Shown here piece by piece: positions 7,703 to 16,153 of a DNA stretch of 64,000 nucleotides. The notes below the pieces were generated by a model. That model saw only the letters and a list, made by a program, of their open reading frames with translations. It was not told where the DNA came from and did no database searches. The stretch's first letter is position 1; every line of letters begins with the position of its first letter. The stretch is from Abyssisolibacter fermentans. GTDB taxonomy: Bacteria > Bacillota > Clostridia > Tissierellales > MCWD3. The translations under genes were made by a program, and so were the position numbers. The stretch spans positions 1 to 64,000 of the forward strand of contig NZ_LOHE01000035.1 in the NCBI RefSeq assembly GCF_001559865.1, written 5' to 3'.

Positions 7703-8365
7703 ATGAAAGTCAAATATACTAATACTGATAAGAACGAACCAAATTTATCAGAAAATAAAATTTACTATGTCATTGCAATAGAATTTAGTAACTCTGATTC
7801 AATGTCAGGTAATTATATAAAATATCGAATAATGAATGACATGAATCAAGTAATACCATACTCTGCTAAGGATTTTGACGTAGTATCAGGAAAATTAAGC
7901 ACTTATTGGGTATACAACGCTGGGTCAGCTAATGATTACTCGATATTACCTAAAGAACTTGCATACGTTCAGTTCTGGGACGATTTCTATAATGATGATA
8001 AAAAAGCATTAGAGTTATTTGAAAGTTCATATATGAAAATAATCATGGAGGAAGCATCAACTGATGAAATAAAAGAAATTTTACAGAGAAATGAATATGA
8101 AGTTTCATTAATTCTTAGAGGACTTGGTGACAGTCAAAATAATGACTATTTAAAAGATGTATTAGAAATAGTGAAAAAAGAGTTCACATTATTTAAAGCT
8201 TACTCAAGAGTTAAAATAAAACCTATTTTAATTGAATGCTTTGAGTATTTATCAAAAATTGGTGGGGAAAAAACAGACGAGCTTTTTGTTAAGTACTATG
8301 AGAACATAGAATGTCAGTGTAAAGAATTAGATATGATAGTAAATGAATACTTTTCAAAGAAGTAA
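7703..8365 (+). CDS. Probable immunity protein (220 residues)
   Basis: It follows the residual toxin tail by 11 bases behind AAAGGAGAG, the place expected for a cognate immunity gene. The N-terminal half is strand-rich (KIYYVIAIEFSNSDSMSGNY, IKYRIMNDMNQVIPYSAKDF). The C-terminal half, from about residue 95, is helical with HEAT-like spacing. It does not match a family I can name. A strong terminator follows. Alternative: an unrelated cytoplasmic helical protein. Confidence 0.45.
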   Translation: MKVKYTNTDKNEPNLSENKIYYVIAIEFSNSDSMSGNYIKYRIMNDMNQVIPYSAKDFDVVSGKLSTYWVYNAGSANDYSILPKELAYVQFWDDFYNDDKKALELFESSYMKIIMEEASTDEIKEILQRNEYEVSLILRGLGDSQNNDYLKDVLEIVKKEFTLFKAYSRVKIKPILIECFEYLSKIGGEKTDELFVKYYENIECQCKELDMIVNEYFSKK

Positions 8366-8390
8366 CTTAAAAGAAGATTAAGTATTTTAT

Positions 8391-8432
8391 AGCGATGGAG
8401 GATATAATTTTAACTCCATCGCTTTTTCTTTC
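8391..8432 (+). terminator. Rho-independent terminator
   Basis: AGCGATGGAG at 8391-8400 pairs with CTCCATCGCT at 8414-8423 and is followed by TTTTCTTTCT. It closes the toxin/immunity array on the plus strand. Confidence 0.85.
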
Positions 8433-8726
8433 TGGCGAGGCTACCCAATGCCGAATGATTCTAATACTATAACTGTTTAGGCAAATATGGATTAATTTAT
8501 ACTTATATAAAAAAAGTAATTAAACAACACACTTATTAAAGTAGGCGGATTTAGGCATAAATGCCAACTAAATCTAATCTAAATTGGTTATATTTATTTT
8601 ATTGTTTCTTATGTAAAATTAGTTTACTATATAGACATTATATTTTCCAGAAACAAATTTCTATACCCTGTGTTCTACTTTATTAATTTATTATTAATAA
8701 AATACTGTACTCAAAGTTAAAAAGTT
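8433..8726. other. AT-rich spacer, no gene seen
   Basis: It contains GAGGCTACCCAATGCCGAAT, similar to GGGCTACCCAGTACCAAATA at about 22895. It also has TTAATTTATACTTATATAAA followed by AGTAATTAAA, which recurs at about 10034-10072. These shared pieces suggest old duplications. No coding frame or clear hairpin. Confidence 0.5.
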
Positions 8727-9191
8727 TTAATAAACCTCTTTAAATAAATCTTTTTTCATTTCTAATCTAGCAATCAAAAAATCTGTAAATGAATTTGTAA
8801 TCTTAGTGAATTTATCATCTTTTCTATTCTCATTATAAAAATATACGGGGGGGTTATCCCCTTCGTTTATCTTAAAGAAACAAAACATACATCCTTGACT
8901 CATCCAGAATATAAAATCATTATCTGTTATTGTATTTTTAGAGTTATTTTCTTCTAGTAGTTCAATCGCTCCTTGGCGTAAATCTTTAATCTCATTCATA
9001 AAACAAGAGTCTCCGCGCATAAATTTTCCTTTCGTTCCATTTCCCATTACTTTCATGAATTGAATATATGCCTTAGGTAATTCACCCTTTTTTAATATTG
9101 AATTTAATATTGCCAAATCATCTTCTGTACATTTTTCCATGTTTATTTCATTTTTTTCAAGCCTTTTTACTACCTCATTAATATAATTCAT
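8727..9191 (-). CDS. SUKH (SMI1/KNR4)-type immunity protein
   Basis: A 154-residue protein with the SUKH pattern: an N-terminal helix pair, LKKGELPKAYIQFMKVMGNG (the LP..Y..F....NG signature), then a WMSQGCMFCFFKINEGDNPP strand pair and PVYFYNE, and a C-terminal helix beginning TNSFTDFL. SUKH proteins commonly neutralise nuclease tips of polymorphic toxins. GGAGG lies 11 bases before the ATG. It is on the opposite strand from the array and has no adjacent toxin, so it is an orphan. Confidence 0.8.
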   Translation of the reverse strand: MNYINEVVKRLEKNEINMEKCTEDDLAILNSILKKGELPKAYIQFMKVMGNGTKGKFMRGDSCFMNEIKDLRQGAIELLEENNSKNTITDNDFIFWMSQGCMFCFFKINEGDNPPVYFYNENRKDDKFTKITNSFTDFLIARLEMKKDLFKEVY

Positions 9192-9239
9192 TTGTATTTG
9201 TAACCTCCAAAATTATTTTACAACAAAATTCATATAGTA

Positions 9240-9483
9240 TAAGTATAGAAAAATATAGTTGTACTACTATATATTTTCAATCCTTCTTGGGCATCGATAC
9301 TTACACTTAAATCCAAATGAAAAGTTTTTCCTGTATTAGTATACTACATACTTACCGTCTTTTATTTTTCCTTCTTAATCAACGGTTAACTCAATAGGGC
9401 GTTCTTTAGTATATGTCTAAGTTGCCACTTGATTATAGTTAAGATTTTTATCATTGGAATCATACGACACTATATAGTTTCGA
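9240..9483 (-). pseudogene. Decayed coding remnant, probable former toxin or surface protein
   Basis: On the minus strand one frame reads IVSYDSNDKNLNYNQVAT, stop, TYTKERPIELTVD, stop, EGKIKDGKYVVY. A second frame continues TNTGKTFHLDLSVSIDAQEG, LKIYSSTTIFFY. Persistence of coding-like composition across two stop codons and one frameshift suggests a broken gene. The family is unknown. Confidence 0.35.
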
Positions 9484-9933
9484 CTATTCATCAAGTATAC
9501 CACTATAGTTGTTTAGCTTATCTATAAACTCTTCAATAATTTTCTTTGTAACTATTCCGCATTTCGGCAGTAACTTTTCTAATTTTTGTGCAAGAAATCT
9601 ATCATTCGCTATTATTCTGATGTTATTCTGATTAATAATACATCTTAACGAATCTATGCATGTAACAAACAACTCGTCATCATCAATTCCACAGAGTATA
9701 ACTAAACTTTTAATTATAGCTTCATCATTGATATCACTATCAACGCAATACGCATATAACGTCTGCCACATAACAGATTTGGAAAGTATGCTATTTGTTA
9801 GCTTTCGCCAATCATCGGCTGTAAACTCTTGTAACATCTCTGTAGCAATCACACATCCATCATCAAACCAAGAATCATTTATTCCAGGCATTTTAGCGAA
9901 GCTATCTAAATAACCATCAAACTCTTTATACAC
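9484..9933 (-). CDS. Helical protein, probable orphan immunity protein
   Basis: A 149-residue protein starting at a GTG with AAGGAG about 10 bases upstream. It is mostly helical with HEAT-like spacing (ADDWRKLTNSILSKSVMWQ, IIKSLVILCGIDDDELFVTC). The WFDDG and ADDW motifs resemble small immunity proteins found beside Rhs and CDI loci, but I cannot name the family. It is transcribed in the same direction as the SUKH gene and is separated from it by a decayed gene. Confidence 0.45.
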   Translation of the reverse strand: MYKEFDGYLDSFAKMPGINDSWFDDGCVIATEMLQEFTADDWRKLTNSILSKSVMWQTLYAYCVDSDINDEAIIKSLVILCGIDDDELFVTCIDSLRCIINQNNIRIIANDRFLAQKLEKLLPKCGIVTKKIIEEFIDKLNNYSGILDE

Positions 9934-10405
9934 GTTGCACCATCTCCTTAACTATTATACTATATTACTACTTTATATTATTCAAATCTTCTTGGAAGTA
10001 GCAAACAAGGGGACGGTTCATCTGTTTGGACAAATTTGAATTAATTTATACTTATATAAAAAATAGTAATTAAATAGAAATAAAATATAAACAAGTAAAA
10101 TGGACAGTTTTTAAGTAATAAGCTACAGCTACGACAAACAGGCAACAGACAAGTTGTTAAAATTAGTAGAAAAAATACATAATAAAGAAGGAGAAGAAAT
10201 CCTTAAAAAGTCAGTAGAATATATATATGATGCCAACGGAAACGAAATAAGACAAAGAGCAGACTATATACATTATAATGGTTGTACTGTTCTTTCGTCG
10301 AGTATATAATAAACTTGTAATAAAGCAAATAAACACAAAGCTAAGTTAATTATGGAGATTAAAAAATATTTGTATAACTAAACCACAGAAAGAAGGGATA
10401 AACGT
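9934..10405 (+). pseudogene. Sixth copy of the Rhs YD segment (10115-10309) in a spacer
   Basis: The frame 10115-10309 reads VISYSYDKQATDKLLKLVEK, then IHNKEGEEILKKSVEYIYDA, then NGNEIRQRADYIHYNG, and ends in a TAA. It is the best preserved form of the repeated segment, with 20 extra bases (ACAAACAGGCAACAGACAAG) that the other copies lack between AGCTACG and TTAAAATTAG. No terminator hairpin precedes it. The bases 10012-10030 carry an AAGGGGACGGTTCATCTG motif, and 10034-10072 resemble 8491-8524. Confidence 0.65.
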
Positions 10406-10837
10406 ATGAGAAAGAATGAGATTTATAAAAAAGGGAATTTTATTATTACGACAGATAAAGAAAAACTTGATATATTGGCGGTATTTAATTTATTAAAAAG
10501 TAGTTATTGGGCGAGTGAAAGAGAAAAAAGTGTTATTATTCAATCTATTAAAAACTCATTATGTTATTCTTTGTTTTATGGAGACGAACAAATTGGTTTT
10601 GCAAGGGTGATAACAGATTTTGCTACATATGCATACTTGTGCGATTTAATAATTGATAGTAATTTTAGAGGACAAGGCCTAGGAAAATGGTTGGTGAAAA
10701 GCATTTTAAATCATCCTCAACTTTGTACTTTGAAAAAGTGGAGCTTACATACTAGAGATGCTCAGGAATTATACAAACAGTTTGGATTTGCATATTTGGA
10801 AAATGAGAAAGTGTATATGCAGAAAAATCAGAATTAG
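10406..10837 (+). CDS. GNAT-family N-acetyltransferase
   Basis: A 143-residue protein with the GNAT fold: a FARVITDFATYAYLCDLIID strand pair, then the acetyl-CoA binding motif RGQGLGKWLV at about residues 93-102, and a C-terminal LYKQFGFAYLE. GFARV...DF/TYAYL is typical of the GNAT group with a tyrosine at the end of the second strand. The substrate cannot be inferred. AGAAGGGA precedes the ATG. It stands alone between an Rhs fragment and the MutS-like gene. Confidence 0.85.
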   Translation: MRKNEIYKKGNFIITTDKEKLDILAVFNLLKSSYWASEREKSVIIQSIKNSLCYSLFYGDEQIGFARVITDFATYAYLCDLIIDSNFRGQGLGKWLVKSILNHPQLCTLKKWSLHTRDAQELYKQFGFAYLENEKVYMQKNQN

Positions 10838-10900
10838 AGTGGAAGCCAAGATACTCACTGGGGACGAATTTAGAGTATTTATAAAAAACGGAGGATCAAA

Positions 10901-12697
10901 ATGAAAAATCCATTAAAAACTTATAAGAAAAAGAAAAACTTCTATCACAATTTGCTGAAGAAAGAAAGTAGAACAATTAATAAGCTTAGTAGTATAAGAT
11001 TAATTATTGCTTTAGTTGGAATAGTAAATATAGTGCTTTTGTATATTACAAAAAGATATCATATTATTAACTATATATTACTTGTGTACGTAGCATTATT
11101 CATATATTTGGTTGAGAAGCATAATAAGGTAAAACATAAAAATAAATATACTAGTGCATTATATAAAATTAATGAAGATGCATTAAAACGTTTAAATGGA
11201 AATTGGAATAACTTCAAAGATACTGGCTTAGAGTTTCAAGATGATAGTCACAGTTTTTCAAGTGATCTTGATGTTTTTGGACAAGGCTCTTTATTTCAAT
11301 ACATTAATACTACTACAACATATATGGGAAGACAGGCGTTAAGAAAATACCTTGTTCAGCCATGTAGGAGCAAGGATCAAATTAACAAAAGGCAGGAATC
11401 CATTAATGAACTAAGTGTTAAATTATGGTGGCGTCAAAGATTTATGGTAGAGGGTTTGGTAACATCTGATAAATCTAATAATAATGATGATTTGTATAGG
11501 TTTGCTGAAGCAAAATATGAAACATATACAAAACTTTGGCTAATAATTGGAGTTAGATTACTTCCAGCAATTAGCATAGGGTTTATTATACTTTACTTAT
11601 TAGATATAATACCATATCAAATTCCTAGTTTAGCAGTGGTCTTACAAACACTTATTCTTATGTTTAAGAATAAAGAAAGATCAAAAAATTTAAATTTAGT
11701 TTATAAGCATAAAGATAGTATAAAAGTATACAGTAAGATGTTGGATCAGATAGAAAGGAAACATTTTAAATCAAAATACCTTTTAGAACTAAAAGATAAA
11801 CTTATCGATGCTGACAAACGTACAGCACATCAGCAGATAAAAAAATTAGAAAAGATTACAGATAGCATTTCTAATAGGAGTAATTTAGCTTTTATAGTAA
11901 TTAATATTATTACTTTATGGGATTATCAATGTATGATTGCATTAGAACGATGGAAGAAAAAATCAGGTATTCTGATAAAGACTTGGATGGAAACTATAGG
12001 AGAGTTTGAGGCACTATCAAGTCTAGCTAATATAAGATACGATAACCCTGACTGGACAATTCCTAAAATAATAGATAAACCAAACTATATTGTGGCAAAG
12101 GGTATTGGACATCCTCTACTTACTGATAAACGTGTATGTAACGATGTAGAAATAGATGATTCAACGAAGGTGTTATTAATAACTGGTTCGAATATGTCGG
12201 GTAAGAGTACATATTTAAGAACAGTAGGAATTAATATGGTTCTAGCCTATGCAGGCGCACCTGTATGTGCTAAAGACTTTTGTTGTAGTATATTTAGTAT
12301 TTATACATGTATGAGAGTAAGAGATAATCTTGAAAAAAATATATCATCCTTCTATGCTGAACTTCTTAGGATTAAGGAAGTTGTAGATGCTTCTAAAGAA
12401 AAGAAAATATTTTTCTTATTAGATGAGGTATTTAAAGGAACAAACTCTTATGATAGACACGAAGGTGCAAAGATTCTAATAAATAAGTTATTGAATAATA
12501 AAGCAATAGGATTAGTATCAACACATGACTTAGAATTAGAAGTACTTGAAAAAGAAAGTAATAAAAGAATTAAAAACTATCATTTTGAAGAGTATTATAA
12601 GAATAATAAAATATGTTTTGACTATAGACTAAAGCCAGGAATTTCAACAACTAGAAATGCTTTGTATCTTATTAAAATGATAGGGATTGATGATTAA
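10901..12697 (+). CDS. Membrane-anchored MutS-family ATPase
   Basis: A 598-residue protein. The C-terminal ATPase is clear: Walker A TGSNMSGKST at about residue 427, a YTCMRVRDNL region, Walker B FFLLDEVFKGTN at about 504, and STHD at about 543. The middle contains the helical lever/clamp region with GRQALRKYLVQPC, a MutS core signature. The mismatch-binding N-terminal domain of MutS1 is absent. Instead there are two hydrophobic segments at about residues 28-75 and a third hydrophobic stretch at about 205-250. This is the short membrane-spanning MutS subfamily, whose role is not established. AACGGAGG precedes the ATG. Confidence 0.85.
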   Translation: MKNPLKTYKKKKNFYHNLLKKESRTINKLSSIRLIIALVGIVNIVLLYITKRYHIINYILLVYVALFIYLVEKHNKVKHKNKYTSALYKINEDALKRLNGNWNNFKDTGLEFQDDSHSFSSDLDVFGQGSLFQYINTTTTYMGRQALRKYLVQPCRSKDQINKRQESINELSVKLWWRQRFMVEGLVTSDKSNNNDDLYRFAEAKYETYTKLWLIIGVRLLPAISIGFIILYLLDIIPYQIPSLAVVLQTLILMFKNKERSKNLNLVYKHKDSIKVYSKMLDQIERKHFKSKYLLELKDKLIDADKRTAHQQIKKLEKITDSISNRSNLAFIVINIITLWDYQCMIALERWKKKSGILIKTWMETIGEFEALSSLANIRYDNPDWTIPKIIDKPNYIVAKGIGHPLLTDKRVCNDVEIDDSTKVLLITGSNMSGKSTYLRTVGINMVLAYAGAPVCAKDFCCSIFSIYTCMRVRDNLEKNISSFYAELLRIKEVVDASKEKKIFFLLDEVFKGTNSYDRHEGAKILINKLLNNKAIGLVSTHDLELEVLEKESNKRIKNYHFEEYYKNNKICFDYRLKPGISTTRNALYLIKMIGIDD

Positions 12698-12732
12698 GAT
12701 TGAGATTAGTTTCGCAATAGCATCAAGCTAGT

Positions 12733-12790
12733 ATTTAGGCTTAAAAACAGCCTGTAAGGCTGGCTTAAGCCTAAAATCTATCATTTTTCA
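12733..12790. terminator. Convergent terminator hairpin
   Basis: A long stem: ATTTAGGCTTAA pairs with TTAAGCCTAAAAT, with CAGCC/GGCTG inside it. T and A runs flank it on both sides. It lies between the mutS-like gene (plus) and the secreted-protein gene (minus). Confidence 0.65.
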
Positions 12791-12872
12791 TAAGAAACTT
12801 TTATCAGCATCTGTGGTGTATAAAACAGTATCTAAGAATCTTATTTGGTATTTCTGAATAATCATGATTTAA

Positions 12873-13754
12873 TTAATTTCTACCTACTATATATTCACCA
12901 GGTATAGGTTTTAATAATGTTGCATAGTAAGTTTGTCTGCTATTGTAATCACATTTGTAAGTAACGTATAAATCATAATATGAACCATTTATTTCTTGAA
13001 ATATGTCTTCAAGTCGTTCGTCTGGATAAATTTGTGTTTGTCTTATAGTTCCGTTTTCTAGAGTGTATTCAAGAATGGATGCATGATATTCGCCACCATC
13101 TTCTATAATTCTGTAGTCAGTAACCAATAATAATTCTTCTGTTCTATTATATGGTACCTTATCTATTGTTGCTAGGTATTTATCATGATGGAAACCTGCA
13201 TACCATGATATAGAGTTATATTTACCAATATAACTTGATGGGAATGTATAAGTCCATCCTTCTTGTACAGTGTGAGTTACAGTTTTAGTTTGACTGTAAC
13301 CAACATGTAAGTCTATTGTTTTTATTATTGTTTCGCCCAGAGGAAAGCTTATTCCTCCATCAATAGATATTTTTCTTTGAGTTGCAACTGATTTTGTTGT
13401 AGATGTAGTATAGGTTTGACCGGGAGATAAGGTGCAAATAGGATCACCTTTTATTTCCAATGGTCCATATCCAGCTTGTTCAAGGCGAACATTTCTAACT
13501 CTTAGCTTGTATAATATACCATTTTCATTAACAGTAGTATTGTAACCCTCTGTAAGCGAGCCTTCATAATTAGGCCCCCAATATATAGGATAGCTTTCTG
13601 ACATAGGCATACTTAAAACTATTGAATTTAAGCTGTCTTGTAAGTCTTGCAAATTATTAAATTGAGAAATAGTTGCTTGAACAGGTGATATAGTAATTAA
13701 AATACATAGCAAAGATGTCATAAGTACAATTGAAAATTTATTTCTTTTTTTCAC
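12873..13754 (-). CDS. Secreted protein of unknown function, possible beta-pore-forming fold
   Basis: A 293-residue protein starting at GTG behind AAAGGATTG, with a Sec signal peptide (KRNKFSIVLMTSLLCILITI, cut near VQA). The mature chain is strand-rich. From about residues 108 to 165 it has the Ser/Thr-alternating pattern TYTTSTTKSVATQRKIS, then GGISFPLGETIIKT, then HVGYSQTKTVTHTVQEGWTY. Amphipathic Ser/Thr-rich hairpins like this occur in aerolysin/ETX-type toxins, which is an inference only. It stands alone with a 220-base AT-rich upstream region. Confidence 0.45.
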   Translation of the reverse strand: MKKRNKFSIVLMTSLLCILITISPVQATISQFNNLQDLQDSLNSIVLSMPMSESYPIYWGPNYEGSLTEGYNTTVNENGILYKLRVRNVRLEQAGYGPLEIKGDPICTLSPGQTYTTSTTKSVATQRKISIDGGISFPLGETIIKTIDLHVGYSQTKTVTHTVQEGWTYTFPSSYIGKYNSISWYAGFHHDKYLATIDKVPYNRTEELLLVTDYRIIEDGGEYHASILEYTLENGTIRQTQIYPDERLEDIFQEINGSYYDLYVTYKCDYNSRQTYYATLLKPIPGEYIVGRN

Positions 13755-13996
13755 AATTAATCAATCCTTTCTTAAATGATATTTTATTTGAAATCTACAA
13801 TTTGTATTATATATTATAAATAATGAAAAAAATGTCACAATCCCATATATAATTAAATTATTAAAAAAATCGTAAAATAATAAAATTAATTATTTTGATA
13901 TAAATTAATATTTCAATGTGGATAAATGTTGCACGAAAAGTCATAAATGTTTATAATTAGAACAACAGAATAATTTTGTGTCTAAGGAGGTTTGAA

Positions 13997-14569
13997 TTGA
14001 AAAAAATATTAAATAAAATTGAATATAATGCACCCGTAGTTTTGACTTTTTCACTATTAGCGACAGCAATTTTTTTTATAGATGAACTTTTACCCATACA
14101 CATAATAGATAACTTTTTTGTTTTTAGAGGAAGTTTTTCCTTAACTAATTCAATTCAGTTATTACTATGGCCATTAGGGCATGGTTCAATGGAACATTTG
14201 ATGGGAAATATTACTTTGCTTTTATTAATAGGACCAATGTTAGAAGAAAAATATTCATCAAAAATAATATTGATTTTGATGGTTATTACAACATTAGTAA
14301 TAGGTATTTTTCAAGCCATTCTTTTTAATAGTGGTATATTAGGTGCAAGTGGTATTGTGTTTATGATGATAGTCTTAACATCATTTACTAATATGAAAGA
14401 TGGAAAAGTACCACTTACATTTATTTTTATAGCTATATTATTTCTGGCTAAAGAGATATATAATGGATTATTTGTAAACAATAATATATCCGAATTTGGT
14501 CATATATTAGGGGCTGCTGTAGGAATAGGATATATTTATATAGAACAAAAATATAGAAAGAAAAGTTAA
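13997..14569 (+). CDS. Rhomboid-family intramembrane serine protease
   Basis: The start is TTG at 13997 because AAGGAGG lies at 13984-13990; the earlier frame would contain that site. The 190-residue protein has six hydrophobic segments. The rhomboid motifs are present: GHGSMEHLMGN (HxxxHLxxN) at about residue 60, GASG with the catalytic serine at about 117, and GHILGAAVG with the partner histidine at about 168. It should cleave transmembrane helices of membrane proteins. It is monocistronic, followed by a terminator. Confidence 0.85.
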   Translation: MKKILNKIEYNAPVVLTFSLLATAIFFIDELLPIHIIDNFFVFRGSFSLTNSIQLLLWPLGHGSMEHLMGNITLLLLIGPMLEEKYSSKIILILMVITTLVIGIFQAILFNSGILGASGIVFMMIVLTSFTNMKDGKVPLTFIFIAILFLAKEIYNGLFVNNNISEFGHILGAAVGIGYIYIEQKYRKKS

Positions 14570-14865
14570 AAGTACCCATTGGAGATGCAGACTGTGTAAA
14601 AACAGTCTGTTCTTTTGTTTATAATACATAAGAAAAATAATAAATCAAAAGAGGGAGCGTCCCATACAATTCGTACATTTGACATGCTACTGCAAATTTA
14701 AATATTGAATAAGTGTATGAGTTCTATATAGGCATGGCTAAATCACTAAGATAAAGCTCAATACAAAGTATTAATTAATATGCAAATAGCTGTTCTTTTT
14801 ATTAAAAATATTATAAAATAAATTAGACTAAAATTTGTCGAAATATTAAACATTAGGGGGTAAAT
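14570..14865 (+). terminator. Spacer with terminator at 14587-14617
   Basis: GCAGACTG pairs with CAGTCTGT around a TGTAAAAA loop and TCTTTTG follows. A 30-base identical copy is at about 21028. The rest of the 296-base spacer is AT-rich, with a small inverted repeat GGGAGCGTCCC at 14653-14663. It precedes the TerD gene, whose GGGGG ribosome binding site ends it. Confidence 0.75.
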
Positions 14866-16098
14866 ATGAACTTAGTAAGAGGACAAAAAGCTGATATAAC
14901 TAAAGGGTGTCCAGCTTTATCTACTATAAAAGTAGGTTTGGGCTGGGATGTAAATGATAAAGGTCTGTCATATGATTTAGATGCAGTAGCATTATTATTA
15001 GATTCAACTGGTAAGCTAGCTTCTAATAAAGATATAGTATTCTATAACAATTTAAAGGCTGATTCTGATAATATCAAACTGACTAAGGATAACAGAACTG
15101 GAATAGGTGATGGTGATGATGAAGAAATAATAATCAACTTAAAATCTATTTCTCCTCGTATTGAAAAAATTATAATTAGTATAACTATACATAACGCAGA
15201 TAAAAATCAACAGCATTTTGGACAGGTATCAAATGCATTTGCAAGAGTTGTAAATACTGCTAATAATCAAGAAATATTCAGATACTCCTTAACAGATGAA
15301 TTTCCAAATCAAACTGCCTTAATTTTAGGGGAAATTTACAAGCGTAATGGTGAATGGAGATTTTCAGCTGTAGGAAGAGGTGTACAAGGTGGCATAGCAG
15401 GTTTATGCTCTAATTACGGTGCTGTCAACCTACCTAATAACTTCTTTACTAAGAAAGCGATACCTTCAGCAAGTAAAGGTATAAAGCTTTCTAAGATAGA
15501 GTTAAAAAAATCTGGAGATTCTATAAATCTTAACAAGTCTTCTAAGAGCTTAGGTGAAATAGTAGTAAATTTAAATTGGAATCATCAGAAACCAAAGCAG
15601 AGTGGATTGTTATCATCACTATTTGGAGGAAATTCTGGTATTGATTTAGACTTAGGTTGTCTATTTGAGCTAAAAACAGGAGAAAAAGGTTGCATACAAG
15701 CATTGGGAAATTTATTCGGATCTTTTAACTCATTTCCGTTTATTTCATTAGATGGTGATGACAGAACGGGTGCTAATTTAAATGGTGAAAACTTAAGAAT
15801 CAATGGTAATATGGTAAATCAATTCCATAGAATATTAGTTTTTTCATATATCTACGAAGGAGCAAAAAATTGGTCACAAGTTGATGGAGTTGTAACCTTA
15901 AAAACTAATAATGGGGATGATATTACCGTTAGAATGGATGAACATAAAAATGGTCTAGGGATGTGTTCAATTGCTTTATTGCAAAATTTAGATGATGAAA
16001 CCTTTAAGGTTCAAAAAGCAGTAAAATACTTTAATGGACATCAAAATATGGATAAATATTTTGGATGGGGCTTAAAATGGGTTTATGGTCGTAAATAA
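14866..16098 (+). CDS. TerD-family protein with two TerD-like domains
   Basis: A 410-residue protein. The first domain (about residues 1-190) starts NLVRGQKADITK and has VGLGWDVND, LDAVALLLD, NRTGIGDGDDEE and FARVVNTANNQEIFRYSL, all classic TerD/TerZ features. The second (about 215-405) is a divergent TerA-like copy with LDLGCLFELKTGEKG, SLDGDDRTGANLNGE and FSYIYEG. The Asp-rich turns of both domains are expected to bind Ca2+. Family members act in tellurite, phage and general envelope stress resistance. Unlike usual ter loci there are no TerB, TerC or other neighbours, so its role here is uncertain. Confidence 0.85.
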   Translation: MNLVRGQKADITKGCPALSTIKVGLGWDVNDKGLSYDLDAVALLLDSTGKLASNKDIVFYNNLKADSDNIKLTKDNRTGIGDGDDEEIIINLKSISPRIEKIIISITIHNADKNQQHFGQVSNAFARVVNTANNQEIFRYSLTDEFPNQTALILGEIYKRNGEWRFSAVGRGVQGGIAGLCSNYGAVNLPNNFFTKKAIPSASKGIKLSKIELKKSGDSINLNKSSKSLGEIVVNLNWNHQKPKQSGLLSSLFGGNSGIDLDLGCLFELKTGEKGCIQALGNLFGSFNSFPFISLDGDDRTGANLNGENLRINGNMVNQFHRILVFSYIYEGAKNWSQVDGVVTLKTNNGDDITVRMDEHKNGLGMCSIALLQNLDDETFKVQKAVKYFNGHQNMDKYFGWGLKWVYGRK

Positions 16099-16121
16099 AA
16101 ACAACCATTACTAACTAAAAG

Positions 16122-16151
16122 GCAGACTGTTTTTGAACAGTCTGATTTTTC
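16122..16151. terminator. Convergent terminator
   Basis: CAGACTGTT pairs with AACAGTCTG around TTTG, followed by ATTTTT on the plus strand. It separates the TerD gene from the vanXY-like gene. It resembles the hairpins at 14587 and 21028. Confidence 0.8.
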
Positions 16152-16153
16152 CA

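Noticed and set aside
14866..16098. A full tellurite-resistance (ter) locus
   Set aside because: Only a single double-domain TerD protein is present; no TerB, TerC or other ter genes flank it.
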